From Parvularcula sp. (GTDB lineage Bacteria; Pseudomonadota; Alphaproteobacteria; Caulobacterales; Parvularculaceae), in NCBI GenBank assembly GCA_002704915.1, contig PAIP01000033.1, forward strand, positions 1-64,000: DNA of 64,000 nucleotides, given 5' to 3'. Below the pieces are notes generated by a model that did no database searches, was not told where the DNA came from, and saw only the letters and a list, made by a program, of their open reading frames with translations. Below, piece by piece: positions 1 to 8,815 of the stretch (position 1 is the stretch's first letter; every line of letters begins with the position of its first letter). A program made the position numbers and the translations under genes.

Positions 1-50
1 AGCCCCCTCCGTCCGCTTCGCGGCCACCTCCCCCGCAAGCGGGGGAGGAG
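1..50. repeat. Mosaic palindromic intergenic repeat (partial at window edge)
   Basis: A GC-rich block contains the perfect hairpin CCTCCCCCGC-aa-GCGGGGGAGG at 27-48. The preceding CCCCCTCCGTC plus small palindrome layout recurs at 5910-5972, so this is a dispersed repeat. It sits just after the stop of the minus-strand gene ending at 60 and could help end that transcript, although there is no T-run. Confidence 0.6.
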
Positions 51-59
51 AACCGAACG

Positions 60-1073
60 TCAAACCTTGATCACAACCTTCCCGAACGCGCCTTGTTGCT
101 GATAGCGATAAGCTTCGGCTGCGTCTTCGAACGGAAACACCTTGTCGATGGCGGGCTTCATGCCGTTGACGTCGATGGCGGCGGCGAGGTCTTGGGCCAT
201 TCGTTTGTTGCCGACGAAAATGCCGCGAATGCTGGAGCCTTTCATCATCAAGGGATGCGGGGTCGTGTCGCCTTCGCGGGTGAGGACGCCGATCAGCGCA
301 ATCTCTCCGTTGAAATTCACCGCCTGCATGGACTGGGCAAGGGTGCCCGCGCCGCCGACCTCGACGACAACGTCCGCGCCGCCCTTGTGGCTCGCCGCGG
401 CCGCGGCCGGGCCCCATTCCGGCGTCTTCTTGTAGTTGACGAAGCCGGACGCCCCGAGCTTTTTCGCGCGGTCGAGTTTTTCATCCGACGACGATGTAAC
501 GACCACATGCGCGCCCGCTGCGTGCGCGATGCCGAGCGCCAGCATGGAAACGCCGCCCGTGCCGAGGACGCACACGCAATCGCCGACCTTGATCGGGTTG
601 CGCCCGCACATGAGCGCATTCCAAGCGGTGACGCCGGCGCAGGGAAGCGTCGCGGCCTCTTCAAAGGAAAGACTTTCGGCGATCTTGACGACGCCGCGTT
701 CGGGCAAGGCTACATACTCCGCCAGCATCCCGTCGCAGCCTGAGGCGCCGAGCGCCGGTCCTGTCGCCGGGTTGGGCGGGCCGTCATGCCAGTTCTGAAA
801 AAAGAGACCGGCGACGCGGTCGCCGACTTTGAATTCCGTGACGCCGTCGCCGATTGCGGCGACTTCGCCGACGCCGTCGGACAAGGGCACCGTGTCTTCG
901 GTCAGGACGCCGCCGAAATAATTGCCGGTGACGACCGCCTGGTCGCGGAAATTGAGCGAGCAGGCATGTACACGGATCAAAACTTCGCCCGCTTTCGGCT
1001 TCGGCTCGTCCTCTTCGACAATGACGAGGCTGTCGAGCGAGGTCGAGCCGGCTTTCAAGACATATTTTTTCAT
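60..1073 (-). CDS. Medium-chain dehydrogenase/reductase, quinone-oxidoreductase-like
   Basis: A 337-residue MDR-family NAD(P)H-dependent oxidoreductase. The N-terminal GroES-like domain occupies about residues 25-130. The Rossmann domain follows, with GTGGVSMLALG near residue 170. The usual catalytic Cys-Gly-x-Cys-His zinc motif is replaced by CSLNFRDQAV and no four-cysteine structural zinc lobe is visible, so it is probably a zinc-independent reductase of the quinone/enone type. The ATG has AGGAACGG upstream. It is transcribed in the same direction as the LysR gene upstream of it, 111 nt away. Its substrate cannot be deduced. Proximity to the acetovanillone-type cluster suggests an aromatic ketone or enal, but that is inference only. 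Confidence 0.85.
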   Translation of the reverse strand: MKKYVLKAGSTSLDSLVIVEEDEPKPKAGEVLIRVHACSLNFRDQAVVTGNYFGGVLTEDTVPLSDGVGEVAAIGDGVTEFKVGDRVAGLFFQNWHDGPPNPATGPALGASGCDGMLAEYVALPERGVVKIAESLSFEEAATLPCAGVTAWNALMCGRNPIKVGDCVCVLGTGGVSMLALGIAHAAGAHVVVTSSSDEKLDRAKKLGASGFVNYKKTPEWGPAAAAASHKGGADVVVEVGGAGTLAQSMQAVNFNGEIALIGVLTREGDTTPHPLMMKGSSIRGIFVGNKRMAQDLAAAIDVNGMKPAIDKVFPFEDAAEAYRYQQQGAFGKVVIKV

Positions 1074-1184
1074 GGGTGACGTCCGTTCCTGTTGCCCTAA
1101 CGATGCGCATCATAAACACGGCCTCGCGCAAAATCGAGGAAAGGCGGGCGATTTCGCTTTAAGCAAGACTTTGATGCAGTCCTG

Positions 1185-2111
1185 CTACGCCGGCGATTGT
1201 TTCGAGGCGCCGGACTTTTTGCCTGGCGTTTCGCAATCCTTGCGCAGCCAGTCGAGAAACAGATCGCGGGAGGCGGAATGCCGGTCTTCGTCCCAGCACA
1301 GGAAAATCGGCGAATGCGTGTCCATGCCTTCGAGCGGGCAGGAGGTTACATCCGCCAGAACCGGCGCGCCCGGCATGTCGAGAGTGATGGTGATCCCGAA
1401 GCCCGCGCGCACGAAGCCGAGCACCGTGTACCATTCTTCCGCTTCCTGCACGATTTTCGGCGAGAACCCGGCGCGAATGCAGAGCGCATTGATCTGGTGG
1501 TGAAGGCCCGGCGCAATCACCGGCTGGAACAGAACGAAAGATTCGTCTTTCAGTTCTTCGGGCGCGATTTTCTTGCGTTTCGCAAGCGGGTGGTTCGACG
1601 GCATAAGCACCACAAAGCGCTGGCGGCCGATGATTTCGCTGCGCAATGATTTTCCGACGCCGATCTCGCGCGTGATGGCGACATCGATCTGTCCGGCGCC
1701 CAAAGCCTCCCATTGCTGGCGCGAATGCATGTCGCGCAGGGTCAGGCCCACATCGGGATATTCCTTGCGAAAGCGCTGGATCGATTGCGGAATGTTGGTG
1801 AGCATCACGCTCGATCCGATAGCGGTGACGATGGCGCCGATCTGGCCGCGCTCCACTAGTCGCGCCTGTTCCACGGCGGTTTCGAAATCGTTGAGCGCCC
1901 GGCGCCCGGCGTCGACGATCATCCGGCCCGCGGGGGTGAGGCTCACTTTCGGCCGGCGCACGAACAACTCAACGCCGACTGCGCGTTCGATCTGGGCGAG
2001 GCGGGTCGAGAGCTGCGGCTGGCGCATGCCGAGCGTATCGGCGGCGCGTCCGAAATGTAATTCGTTCGCCAGCACCGTCAGAAGGTGAAAATCGCGCGTG
2101 CCGAGGTTCAT
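1185..2111 (-). CDS. LysR-family transcriptional regulator
   Basis: A 308-residue LysR-type regulator. The winged helix-turn-helix covers residues 1-62, with a typical recognition helix (RQPQLSTRLAQIERAVG) and LTPAGR at its end. A periplasmic-binding-protein-like effector domain covers about 90-295. It is divergent from the phosphorylation-dependent carboxylase genes starting at 2284, with 172 nt between the start codons, the classic arrangement for a LysR activator of the neighbouring catabolic operon. The effector is probably the substrate or an intermediate of that pathway (inference). Confidence 0.92.
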   Translation of the reverse strand: MNLGTRDFHLLTVLANELHFGRAADTLGMRQPQLSTRLAQIERAVGVELFVRRPKVSLTPAGRMIVDAGRRALNDFETAVEQARLVERGQIGAIVTAIGSSVMLTNIPQSIQRFRKEYPDVGLTLRDMHSRQQWEALGAGQIDVAITREIGVGKSLRSEIIGRQRFVVLMPSNHPLAKRKKIAPEELKDESFVLFQPVIAPGLHHQINALCIRAGFSPKIVQEAEEWYTVLGFVRAGFGITITLDMPGAPVLADVTSCPLEGMDTHSPIFLCWDEDRHSASRDLFLDWLRKDCETPGKKSGASKQSPA

Positions 2112-2283
2112 AACAAAAATCGAATGACGTGATCCGAATATTCCGCTTTTCGAGAAGATATGGGCGCCTTATGCTTCTGTCCAGCAGCGCGTGAAACCGC
2201 CGGAACACGGCGCGAAGCCGCGTTTTAAGGCGCATAAGAGCCCGCAAGAGGCCCGCCGCGTCTTGGGAGGAAAAGAGGACCCC
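2112..2283. promoter_or_regulatory. Divergent promoter region, LysR / carboxylase operon
   Basis: A 172-nt region between divergent start codons, AT-rich at 2108-2160 compared with the flanks. A loose TTC-N10-GAA dyad at 2141-2156 is of the kind LysR proteins bind, but it does not meet a strict T-N11-A box. No convincing -35/-10 pair was found. The ribosome site GGGAGGAAAAGAGGAC precedes the ATG at 2284. Confidence 0.4.
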
Positions 2284-4098
2284 ATGTCAGACAAGCCCGC
2301 CGGCTTTCCCAAACCCAGCTCCGTCAAGGTCGCCGAAGGGACCGAAGCGGCCCAGGCCGCCTATCCCTATTACATGCAGTTCGAACCGGAAGACGATGAT
2401 CGCTTCTGGTTTTACAATTCCATGCACTTCCCGGAGCCCATGCATCATTTCGACATGGTGACGGCGGAGGCGGCCTATTGCGCGCTCGGTTCCTCCAATA
2501 CGCGCGTGCATTCTCTGCCGACGACGCTGGGCATCGATTATCGCGTCATCAATGGCCGCGTTTATATCGGCGGCAATGCGGTGACGGACCCCGCGGAAAT
2601 CGAGCGGCGCACAAAAGAGTTCGAACAGCGCGCGTTTTATTATTACGAACACTGGGAGCGTCTTTACGACCAATGGAAAGACAAGATGAAGACGCTCATC
2701 AAGGATGCGCAGGAGCTGCCGTCGCTTGAACTTCCCGAATTCGAGCCGCTGGAAAACGTGCATGCGGGCAAGGGCGTCGCCTCTAACCATTATCTCCTCG
2801 AGACCTATCAGAAGACGCTCGAGGGTTATTTCCGGATGTGGCACCACCATTTCGAGTTTCTGCTGCTCGGCTATGGCGCCTATATGGTGTTCTTCGATTT
2901 CTGCAAAAAAGCCTTTCCGGAAATCACCGACCAGACCATTGCGCGCATGGTGGCGGGCTTCGAGGCGGAAATCTTCAAGCCCGATGATGAGGTGAAGCGC
3001 CTTGCGCGCAAGGCGGTGGAGCTGGGCCTTGAAGGCAAGTTCGGCGACAATGTTTCCGCCGACGATGTCATCGCGTCACTGGAACAGATGGGCGCGCCGG
3101 GCAAGGAATGGCTCGACGAACTCGAAGAATCCCGCAATCCCTGGTTCAACGTCAATGTGGGCGACGGGTTCTATCACTATCACCGCTCCTGGAATGACGA
3201 TCTATCGCTCCCGTTCTCGGCGATCCCGGGTTACGCCGCGAAGATCAAGGCGGGCGAAAATCTCGACCGGCCCATGGAGCAGCTTCAGGCCGAGCGGCAG
3301 GAATTGATCGAGGGCTATCGCGATCTTCTGTCTACGGATGAAGAGCGCGCCGCCTATGACCAGATGATCGGGCTCGCCTGCCGCGTCTTTCCTTATGTGG
3401 AAGGCCACAAATTCTATTGCGAACACTGGTACACTAATCTCTTCTTCAACAAGATCCGCGAATTCGGGGATCTCCTCGTTAAGAACGACATTATCGACGA
3501 ACAGGAGGACGTATTCCACCTGACCCGCTATGAAGTGGAGCAGGGGATCGTCGATGTGATGACGAGCTGGTCCAACGGCTCCCCGACGCGCGGCGGAAAA
3601 CGTTTCCGCGCCATGGTCGAGGAACGCAAAAAAGCGATTGAGGTCTGGGCCGGCATGGATTCAGCGCCGGCGCTCGGCCCTGTCCCGGACATCATCGACG
3701 ACCCGGCCATCGTCATGCTGTGGGGCATCACCCGGGAAAATCTCGACATCTGGATGAAGGGACCGGCCGACGCTGACTCCAACGAGATCCGCGGGTTTGC
3801 GGCCTCAAGCGGCGTCGTTGAAGGCACGGCCCGCGTCATCAAATCGGTCAAGGAAATCGACCGTCTGAAGGAAGGCGACATCCTAGTCTGTCAGGTGACA
3901 AATCCCACATGGGCGCCGGTCTTCCAGAAAATCGCCGCCGCAGTTTCGGATATTGGCGGGTCCATGAGCCACGCGGCGATTGTCGCGCGCGAATATGGTC
4001 TTCCCGCCGTGGTCGGTACGGGCCAGGCGACGTCGCGCATTGAAGACGGCCAGCGCGTGCGCGTCGACGGCGCGCGCGGCGTCGTGACATTGTTGTAG
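2284..4098 (+). CDS. PEP-synthase-like phosphotransfer subunit, AcvA / phenylphosphate synthase subunit 1 type
   Basis: 604 residues from the ATG at 2284, which has a strong ribosome site; the upstream in-frame ATG at 2191 has none. The C-terminal 90 residues form the mobile PEP-utilising phosphohistidine domain: GGSMSHAAIVAREYGLPAVV places the catalytic histidine at residue 563. The middle and N-terminal parts lack both the ATP-grasp and the PEP-binding barrel of PEP synthase. Length and histidine position match subunit 1 (70 kDa) of Thauera phenylphosphate synthase, and the gene company matches the acetovanillone-activating kinase of SYK-6 (Acv) and Rhodococcus (Hpe). The expected role is transfer of a phosphoryl group from phosphohistidine to the phenol hydroxyl of acetovanillone or 4-hydroxyacetophenone. 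The letter within acvABCDEF is assumed from gene order. Confidence 0.82.
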   Translation: MSDKPAGFPKPSSVKVAEGTEAAQAAYPYYMQFEPEDDDRFWFYNSMHFPEPMHHFDMVTAEAAYCALGSSNTRVHSLPTTLGIDYRVINGRVYIGGNAVTDPAEIERRTKEFEQRAFYYYEHWERLYDQWKDKMKTLIKDAQELPSLELPEFEPLENVHAGKGVASNHYLLETYQKTLEGYFRMWHHHFEFLLLGYGAYMVFFDFCKKAFPEITDQTIARMVAGFEAEIFKPDDEVKRLARKAVELGLEGKFGDNVSADDVIASLEQMGAPGKEWLDELEESRNPWFNVNVGDGFYHYHRSWNDDLSLPFSAIPGYAAKIKAGENLDRPMEQLQAERQELIEGYRDLLSTDEERAAYDQMIGLACRVFPYVEGHKFYCEHWYTNLFFNKIREFGDLLVKNDIIDEQEDVFHLTRYEVEQGIVDVMTSWSNGSPTRGGKRFRAMVEERKKAIEVWAGMDSAPALGPVPDIIDDPAIVMLWGITRENLDIWMKGPADADSNEIRGFAASSGVVEGTARVIKSVKEIDRLKEGDILVCQVTNPTWAPVFQKIAAAVSDIGGSMSHAAIVAREYGLPAVVGTGQATSRIEDGQRVRVDGARGVVTLL

Positions 4099-4135
4099 AA
4101 GGCGATGCAGACTTTCCCAAACACAATCCCCGATT

Positions 4136-4247
4136 ATCCCGGCGAAGGCCGGGATCCAGCGAAGGATAATGACGGGCGAAGCCCGACTTTGTTTCATGGA
4201 CTGGACCCCGGCCTTCGCCAGGGTGATCGGAGAGAAATCCAGTCATA
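4136..4247. repeat. Mosaic palindromic intergenic repeat
   Basis: The hairpin ATCCCGGCGAAGGCCGGGAT at 4136-4155 is followed by a second half-copy, CCCCGGCCTTCGCCAGGG, near 4205-4223. This is a common dispersed alphaproteobacterial repeat type. It sits inside the operon between the two kinase subunit genes, so it may stabilise or attenuate the transcript. Confidence 0.6.
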
Positions 4248-4285
4248 GTCGCAATGAGCAGAATTCAAGCGTGTCGCTAAAGCAT

Positions 4286-5341
4286 ATGAGCAAAGAAGAA
4301 AACATTTCATGGTTCGCCGATATCGGCCTTTCCGACCGTCCCAGCGTCGGCGGCAAGGGCGGCAGCCTCGGCGAGCTGACCAAAGCCGGCATCGATGTGC
4401 CGCCGGGTTTTGTCGTCAGGACCGAGGCTTTCGAGCGCTTCATCCGGAAACTCGACAAGGAAGAGCCCTTGCGCGCGCCTGTGGAAGCGCTCGATCCGGA
4501 CGATCTTGAAAAGGTCGGCGCGGTAACGAAAGCGATCCGTGAGCGGATTGAAAACGAACCCATGCCGGCGGAAGTCGAAAACGATATCAAGGCGGCCTAC
4601 AAGGAACTTTGCGGCGACGATGCGAAATCGCCCGTAGCGGTGCGGTCGTCGGCGACCACCGAAGACGCCGAGGATGCGTCCTTCGCCGGGCTTCAGGACA
4701 CTTATCTCTGGGTTCTAGGCGCCGATGAAACGTTGAACATGGTGCGAAGCTGTTGGGCGTCGCTCTATTCCGTTGAGTCCGTCTGCTATCGCCGCCGTCA
4801 GAATTTTCCCGAAGACGGCGTCGCCATGGGCGTTGTCGTCCAGAAGATGGTCGATGCGCGCACGGCGGGGGTCATGTTCACCAGAAGCCCCACCACGGGC
4901 GACAAATCGGTGATCACCATTGAGGGCGCCTGGGGGCTCGGCTCCGCCGTCGTTTCCGGCGAAGTGACGCCCGACCGCTGGGTTGTCGCGAAACTCACCG
5001 GCGAAATCACGACGCGCGACATCTCCAACAAACATATCAGGCAATCGCCCAAGGAGGGCGGAGGCATTGAGGATGTTGAACTGCCGGAGGCCGAGCGCAC
5101 GGCGCCGTGCCTCAGTGATGACGAACTCATCCAACTGAAAGACATCGGCCGCAAAACCGAAAAACATTACGGAAAGCCGCAGGACATTGAATGGGCCGTC
5201 GAGAACGGCTCGGGCAAGATCCTGCTTTTGCAAAGCCGGCCGGAAACGGTCTGGTCGGCCAAAGACAAGGCGCCGGTGGCCGAGGCGCAGGACAATCCCA
5301 TGAAGCATGTGATGAATATTTTCGGCGGGAAGCGGTCGTAA
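4286..5341 (+). CDS. PEP/pyruvate-binding ATP-grasp subunit, AcvB / phenylphosphate synthase subunit 2 type
   Basis: 351 residues, corresponding only to the N-terminal ATP-binding part of PEP synthase/PPDK: GGKGGSLGELTKAG near residue 20, RSSATTEDAEDASFAGLQ near residue 125, GVMFTRSPTTGD near 195, and a terminal LLLQSRPETVW. It should phosphorylate the histidine of the preceding protein using ATP. Together the two genes reconstitute a split dikinase, with the same size split as phenylphosphate synthase (about 40 kDa for subunit 2). Start choice is uncertain: ATG 4286 has a weak ribosome site and an in-frame GTG at 4271 is possible. The biotin carrier gene starts 4 nt after its stop. Confidence 0.82.
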   Translation: MSKEENISWFADIGLSDRPSVGGKGGSLGELTKAGIDVPPGFVVRTEAFERFIRKLDKEEPLRAPVEALDPDDLEKVGAVTKAIRERIENEPMPAEVENDIKAAYKELCGDDAKSPVAVRSSATTEDAEDASFAGLQDTYLWVLGADETLNMVRSCWASLYSVESVCYRRRQNFPEDGVAMGVVVQKMVDARTAGVMFTRSPTTGDKSVITIEGAWGLGSAVVSGEVTPDRWVVAKLTGEITTRDISNKHIRQSPKEGGGIEDVELPEAERTAPCLSDDELIQLKDIGRKTEKHYGKPQDIEWAVENGSGKILLLQSRPETVWSAKDKAPVAEAQDNPMKHVMNIFGGKRS

Positions 5342-5345
5342 GACG

Positions 5346-5804
5346 ATGAGCAATGATCTTCCGCTAAGCCCCGAAGACGTCGAGGAAATCGCCTCGATTC
5401 TTTCGAAGTCGTCTTATGATGTTCTCGACATCGAAACGGCGCGGTTCCGCCTTCGCGTGAAACGGTCCGGCGACGGCTTCACCCAGGAATGGACGCCCAT
5501 TGGCGGGGACGCGAAGGAAGTCGCCTCCGCCGTCGAACCGGAAGTCGCGGCGGAAGAGGACGGCTTGCTCGTCATCAAGCCGCCGCTGCCGGGGACGTTC
5601 TATCGCGCGCCGCAGCCGGGCGCGCCGCCCTTTGTGGAAGTCGGCTCGAAAGTCAAAGCCGACACGGTGGTCGCCATCATCGAAACCATGAAGCTGATGA
5701 ACCCGGTCCATGCGGGCGTCGAGGGCGAGATCGTGGAGATCATTCCCGAAAACGCCGAGGCCATCGAGGCGACGACGGTGTTGATGAAGGTGAAACCGGC
5801 GTGA
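5346..5804 (+). CDS. Biotin carboxyl carrier protein
   Basis: 152 residues. The C-terminal biotinyl domain (about 75-152) carries ETMKLMNPVHAG, with the biotin acceptor lysine at residue 116 (Thr replaces the usual Ala of A-M-K-M). The N-terminal part and an acidic, alanine-rich linker (about residues 57-72) resemble AccB. Its location between kinase and biotin carboxylase genes indicates that it is dedicated to this pathway and not to acetyl-CoA carboxylase. It should shuttle carboxybiotin between the biotin carboxylase and the carboxyltransferase that follow. Confidence 0.92.
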   Translation: MSNDLPLSPEDVEEIASILSKSSYDVLDIETARFRLRVKRSGDGFTQEWTPIGGDAKEVASAVEPEVAAEEDGLLVIKPPLPGTFYRAPQPGAPPFVEVGSKVKADTVVAIIETMKLMNPVHAGVEGEIVEIIPENAEAIEATTVLMKVKPA

Positions 5805-5828
5805 CTTTTGTTGTCTATGGTTTCTTCT

Positions 5829-5972
5829 CTTCCCCCGCGTGCGGGGGAAGTGCCGAGCCCTGGAGGGGCGAGGCGATGGGGGTGTTTTGGTGTTTGAAAG
5901 TCACCCCCTCCGTCGTTCCGGTCGCTGAGCGACCGGCCCGACACCTCCCCCGCGCAAGCGCAGGGGAGGAGA
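5829..5972. repeat. Composite palindromic intergenic repeat
   Basis: Three hairpins: CTTCCCCCGC-gt-GCGGGGGAAG (5829-5850), CCGGTCGCT-g-AGCGACCGG (about 5920-5938), and CCTCCCCCGCGC...GGGGAGG (about 5944-5969). The second half matches the layout at 1-50. Its terminal GGGGAGGAGAAG overlaps the ribosome-binding position of the next gene, so the repeat may supply that gene's Shine-Dalgarno. Confidence 0.65.
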
Positions 5973-5985
5973 AGTGAGCGCATCA

Positions 5986-7344
5986 ATGCCAGATCTCACG
6001 CGCCGCCATATCAACACCCTCTTCATCGCCAATCGCGGCGAGATCGCGCTGCGCGTTATTCGCACGGCGAAGCGGCTCGGCATGAAGACGGCGCTGGGCG
6101 TCTCCGATGCGGATGCAAATTCTCGCGGCGCGGCGGAGGCCGATCACGTGGTGCGGCTCGGTCCGGCGCCGTCATCGCAATCCTATCTCAATATCGAGAA
6201 AGTCGTCGCCGCGGCGAAAGAGGCGGGCGCCGATGCGGTGCATCCGGGTTACGGCTTTCTGTCGGAGAATATCAAATTTGCGCGGGCCGTCGCGGACGCA
6301 GGGATGATTTTCGTCGGTCCCGATCCGGAGGCGCTCGACGCCATGGGCGACAAGCTGAAAGCGCGCCATGTGGCGATCGAGGCCGGCTTGCCTGTCGTCC
6401 CCGGCGGTGAGGCCGAAACGGCGGAAGACGCCGCGAAGATCGCCGACAAGACCGGCTATCCGCTGTTGATCAAGGCCGTTTCCGGCGGCGGCGGACGCGG
6501 CATGAAGCGCGTCGACAAGCCGGAAGATCTGAAAAGCCAGATCGGATACGCCATGTCGGAGGCCGAGGCCGCCTTTGGCGACCCGCGTATTTATGTGGAG
6601 CGGTTTATCGCGAGCGGGCGCCATGTGGAGGTGCAGGTGATTGGCGACGGGACGCGCGCCATCCATCTCGGCACGCGCGACTGTTCGATCCAGCGTCGGT
6701 TTCAGAAACTCGTCGAAGAAGCCCCGGCGCCGAACATTCCGGACGATAAACACCGCGCCATTGAAAATGCGGCGGTGAAACTCGCCGAGCACCTGCATTA
6801 CAAAGGCGCAGGGACGGTCGAGTTTCTTGTCGACGCCGAAACCTTCGATTTCTATTTCCTCGAAATGAATGCGCGCATTCAGGTGGAGCATCCTGTGACC
6901 GAAGAAGTGACCGGCGTCGATATTGTCGAACAGCAATTGCTGATCGCCAGCGGTGCGCCGCTTGGCTACGAACAGCGCGATATCGAATTTCTCGGCGCCG
7001 CAATTGAAGTGAGGATCAACGCCGAAGACCCGGACGCCGATTTCCGGCCCTCGCCGGGGCTCGTCGCAAAAGCCGAATGGCCGGCGGGCGAGGGCGTGCG
7101 CGTGGATACCCATATCCGCAGCGGCGATACGATCCCGCCCACCTACGACTCGCTCATGGGCAAGCTGATCGTTCACGGGGCGACGCGCGAGGAAGCGGTC
7201 GCCCGCATCGCCGCCGCACTCAATCGGTTGAATGTCGAGGGCGTCAAAACCACGGCGCCGCTGCATGCCCGGGTCATGCAGGATGCGCGCTTCAAGAAGG
7301 GCGGCGTCGACACGCGATTTTTCGAAGGACTAAAGCATGGCTGA
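5986..7344 (+). CDS. Biotin carboxylase subunit
   Basis: About 452 residues, an AccC-type biotin carboxylase that makes carboxybiotin from bicarbonate and ATP. It shows the N-terminal FIANRGEIALRVIRTAKRLG, the ATP-grasp glycine loop SGGGGRGMK near residue 165, EMNARIQVEHPVTEEVTG near 290, and the C-terminal biotin-carboxylase domain. The start is ambiguous: GTG 5974 lies only 3 nt after GGAGGA, while ATG 5986 is 15 nt away; I prefer the ATG by family comparison. The stop overlaps the carboxyltransferase start by 8 nt, indicating coupled translation. It probably works with the preceding carrier protein on the phosphorylated acetophenone. Confidence 0.9.
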   Translation: MPDLTRRHINTLFIANRGEIALRVIRTAKRLGMKTALGVSDADANSRGAAEADHVVRLGPAPSSQSYLNIEKVVAAAKEAGADAVHPGYGFLSENIKFARAVADAGMIFVGPDPEALDAMGDKLKARHVAIEAGLPVVPGGEAETAEDAAKIADKTGYPLLIKAVSGGGGRGMKRVDKPEDLKSQIGYAMSEAEAAFGDPRIYVERFIASGRHVEVQVIGDGTRAIHLGTRDCSIQRRFQKLVEEAPAPNIPDDKHRAIENAAVKLAEHLHYKGAGTVEFLVDAETFDFYFLEMNARIQVEHPVTEEVTGVDIVEQQLLIASGAPLGYEQRDIEFLGAAIEVRINAEDPDADFRPSPGLVAKAEWPAGEGVRVDTHIRSGDTIPPTYDSLMGKLIVHGATREEAVARIAAALNRLNVEGVKTTAPLHARVMQDARFKKGGVDTRFFEGLKHG

Positions 7345-8815
7345 CATCAAGCTCGTCGATGTGTCGATCCGCGACGGCAACCAGTCGCTCTGGGGCGCCA
7401 CGGGTCTCAATACCGCGCAGATTCTCGAAATCGCCGGCGCCATGGAGCGCGTCGGCTTTCACACCTGCGATTTCACGTCGTCGACGACCATGGCGGTCGC
7501 GATCCGTTATTTTAAGAACAATCCGTGGGAGCGGATCAAGCGCATGCGCGCGGCGATGCCGAGCGTGCCCTTGCAGTTCATCACCACGGGGCTGCGCTTC
7601 GTGGCGTGGCAGCAGGCGGACCCGGAATTTATGCGGCTTGCCTATCGCCGCTTGCAGATGGCGGGCATTCGCCGCTTCATCGTGCTCGACCCCATGCATG
7701 ACGCTGACGCCGTGATTGAGGCGGCGCGCATCATCAAGGAGGAGGGCGACGCGGATGTCATGGGAGCGCTCACCTTCACGCTTTCCGATATCCATACGGA
7801 TGAATTTTACGCCGAGTTTGCCGGTAAGCTCGCCAAAAGCAATCATGTCGATCTGTTTTACCTGAAAGACCCGAGCGGGCTGATGTCGCCGGACCGGGTG
7901 CGGACCCTGGCGCCGGCGGTGAAAGCCGCCATCGGCGCCAAGCCGCTGGAGATTCACGCGCACTGCACCATCGGTTATGGGCCCTTGACCTCGCTCGCCG
8001 GCGCCGATCTGGGGATCATTGACGCGGTGCATGTGGGCGTCGGTCCGCTCGGCGACGGGTCGTCCCTGCCCGAGGCGACGCGCATGGTGGCGAACCTGCG
8101 CGAGGCTGGCCACACCGTCGACGTCAATGACAAGGCGCTGGCGACGGTGAAGGACTATTGGACCCGGTTGGCGACGGCGGAAGGGCTGCCCTTCGGCAAG
8201 CCGCAGAGCTTCGACGCCAGTTTCCTCAGGCACCAGATTGCCGGCGGCGTGATGACCACGACCAAACGCCAGCTTGAGGAGCTCAATCTCGGCCATAAAT
8301 TCAATGAGGTGATAGAAGAAACAGAGCGCGTGCGCGCGGAGCTCGGCTATCCCATTATGGTGACGCCGTTCCCGCAAATGGTGATGAGCCAGGCGCTGTT
8401 TAACGTCATCGGCACGAAGCGTTACGGCCAGGTCTCCGATCAGGTGATCCGCTATGTCATGGGCAAGTTCGGACGGCCGACCAGTCCCGTCGATGACGCG
8501 GTCAAACAGACCATTCTCGACCGCCCACGCGTGAAAGAGCTGGAAGTCGAGCCCATGTTTCCGGCCTATAAGGATCTGCGCAAACAGTTCGGCGAAAACA
8601 TGGACGATGAAGAGTTCCTGTTCCGCGCGGTGATGCCGGAGGAGCAGGTGGACGCCATGCTGGCGGCTGGCCGCAGCAGGGCGACTTATACGCCGGAAGC
8701 GGCGCCCATCTTCAACTTGCTGAAACAGCTCGCGGCGCGTCCCGATGCGCCGGACATTGCCGTGGAGCGTCCCGGCTTCCGCATGGCGCTCTATAAAGGA
8801 GCGAGCCTTGCCTAA
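7337..8815 (+). CDS. Carboxyltransferase subunit, HMGL-like (pyruvate carboxylase/oxaloacetate decarboxylase family)
   Basis: 492 residues. The N-terminal TIM barrel of the HMG-CoA-lyase-like family has VSIRDGNQSLWGATG at about residues 8-22, with the metal/substrate Asp and Gln, and IHAHCTIGYGPLTSLAGAD near 212, with the metal-binding HxH. The C-terminal PYC/OADA region follows and no fused biotinyl domain is present, consistent with a separate carrier at 5346. In pyruvate carboxylase this domain carboxylates a methyl ketone, which fits carboxylation of the acetyl methyl of an acetophenone to give an aroylacetate. It overlaps both neighbours by 8 nt. Confidence 0.87.
   Translation: MADIKLVDVSIRDGNQSLWGATGLNTAQILEIAGAMERVGFHTCDFTSSTTMAVAIRYFKNNPWERIKRMRAAMPSVPLQFITTGLRFVAWQQADPEFMRLAYRRLQMAGIRRFIVLDPMHDADAVIEAARIIKEEGDADVMGALTFTLSDIHTDEFYAEFAGKLAKSNHVDLFYLKDPSGLMSPDRVRTLAPAVKAAIGAKPLEIHAHCTIGYGPLTSLAGADLGIIDAVHVGVGPLGDGSSLPEATRMVANLREAGHTVDVNDKALATVKDYWTRLATAEGLPFGKPQSFDASFLRHQIAGGVMTTTKRQLEELNLGHKFNEVIEETERVRAELGYPIMVTPFPQMVMSQALFNVIGTKRYGQVSDQVIRYVMGKFGRPTSPVDDAVKQTILDRPRVKELEVEPMFPAYKDLRKQFGENMDDEEFLFRAVMPEEQVDAMLAAGRSRATYTPEAAPIFNLLKQLAARPDAPDIAVERPGFRMALYKGASLA

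Noticed and set aside
2284-5341. A PEP synthase or PPDK gene broken by a frameshift
   Set aside because: The order is reversed compared with PEP synthase (phosphohistidine part first, ATP-grasp second). Each part has its own start and length typical of phenylphosphate synthase subunits, so it is a natural two-subunit enzyme.
5346-8815. Acetyl-CoA or propionyl-CoA carboxylase
   Set aside because: The carboxyltransferase is the HMGL/pyruvate-carboxylase type and not the crotonase-fold AccD/PccB type, and the kinase and phosphatase partners do not fit acyl-CoA substrates.
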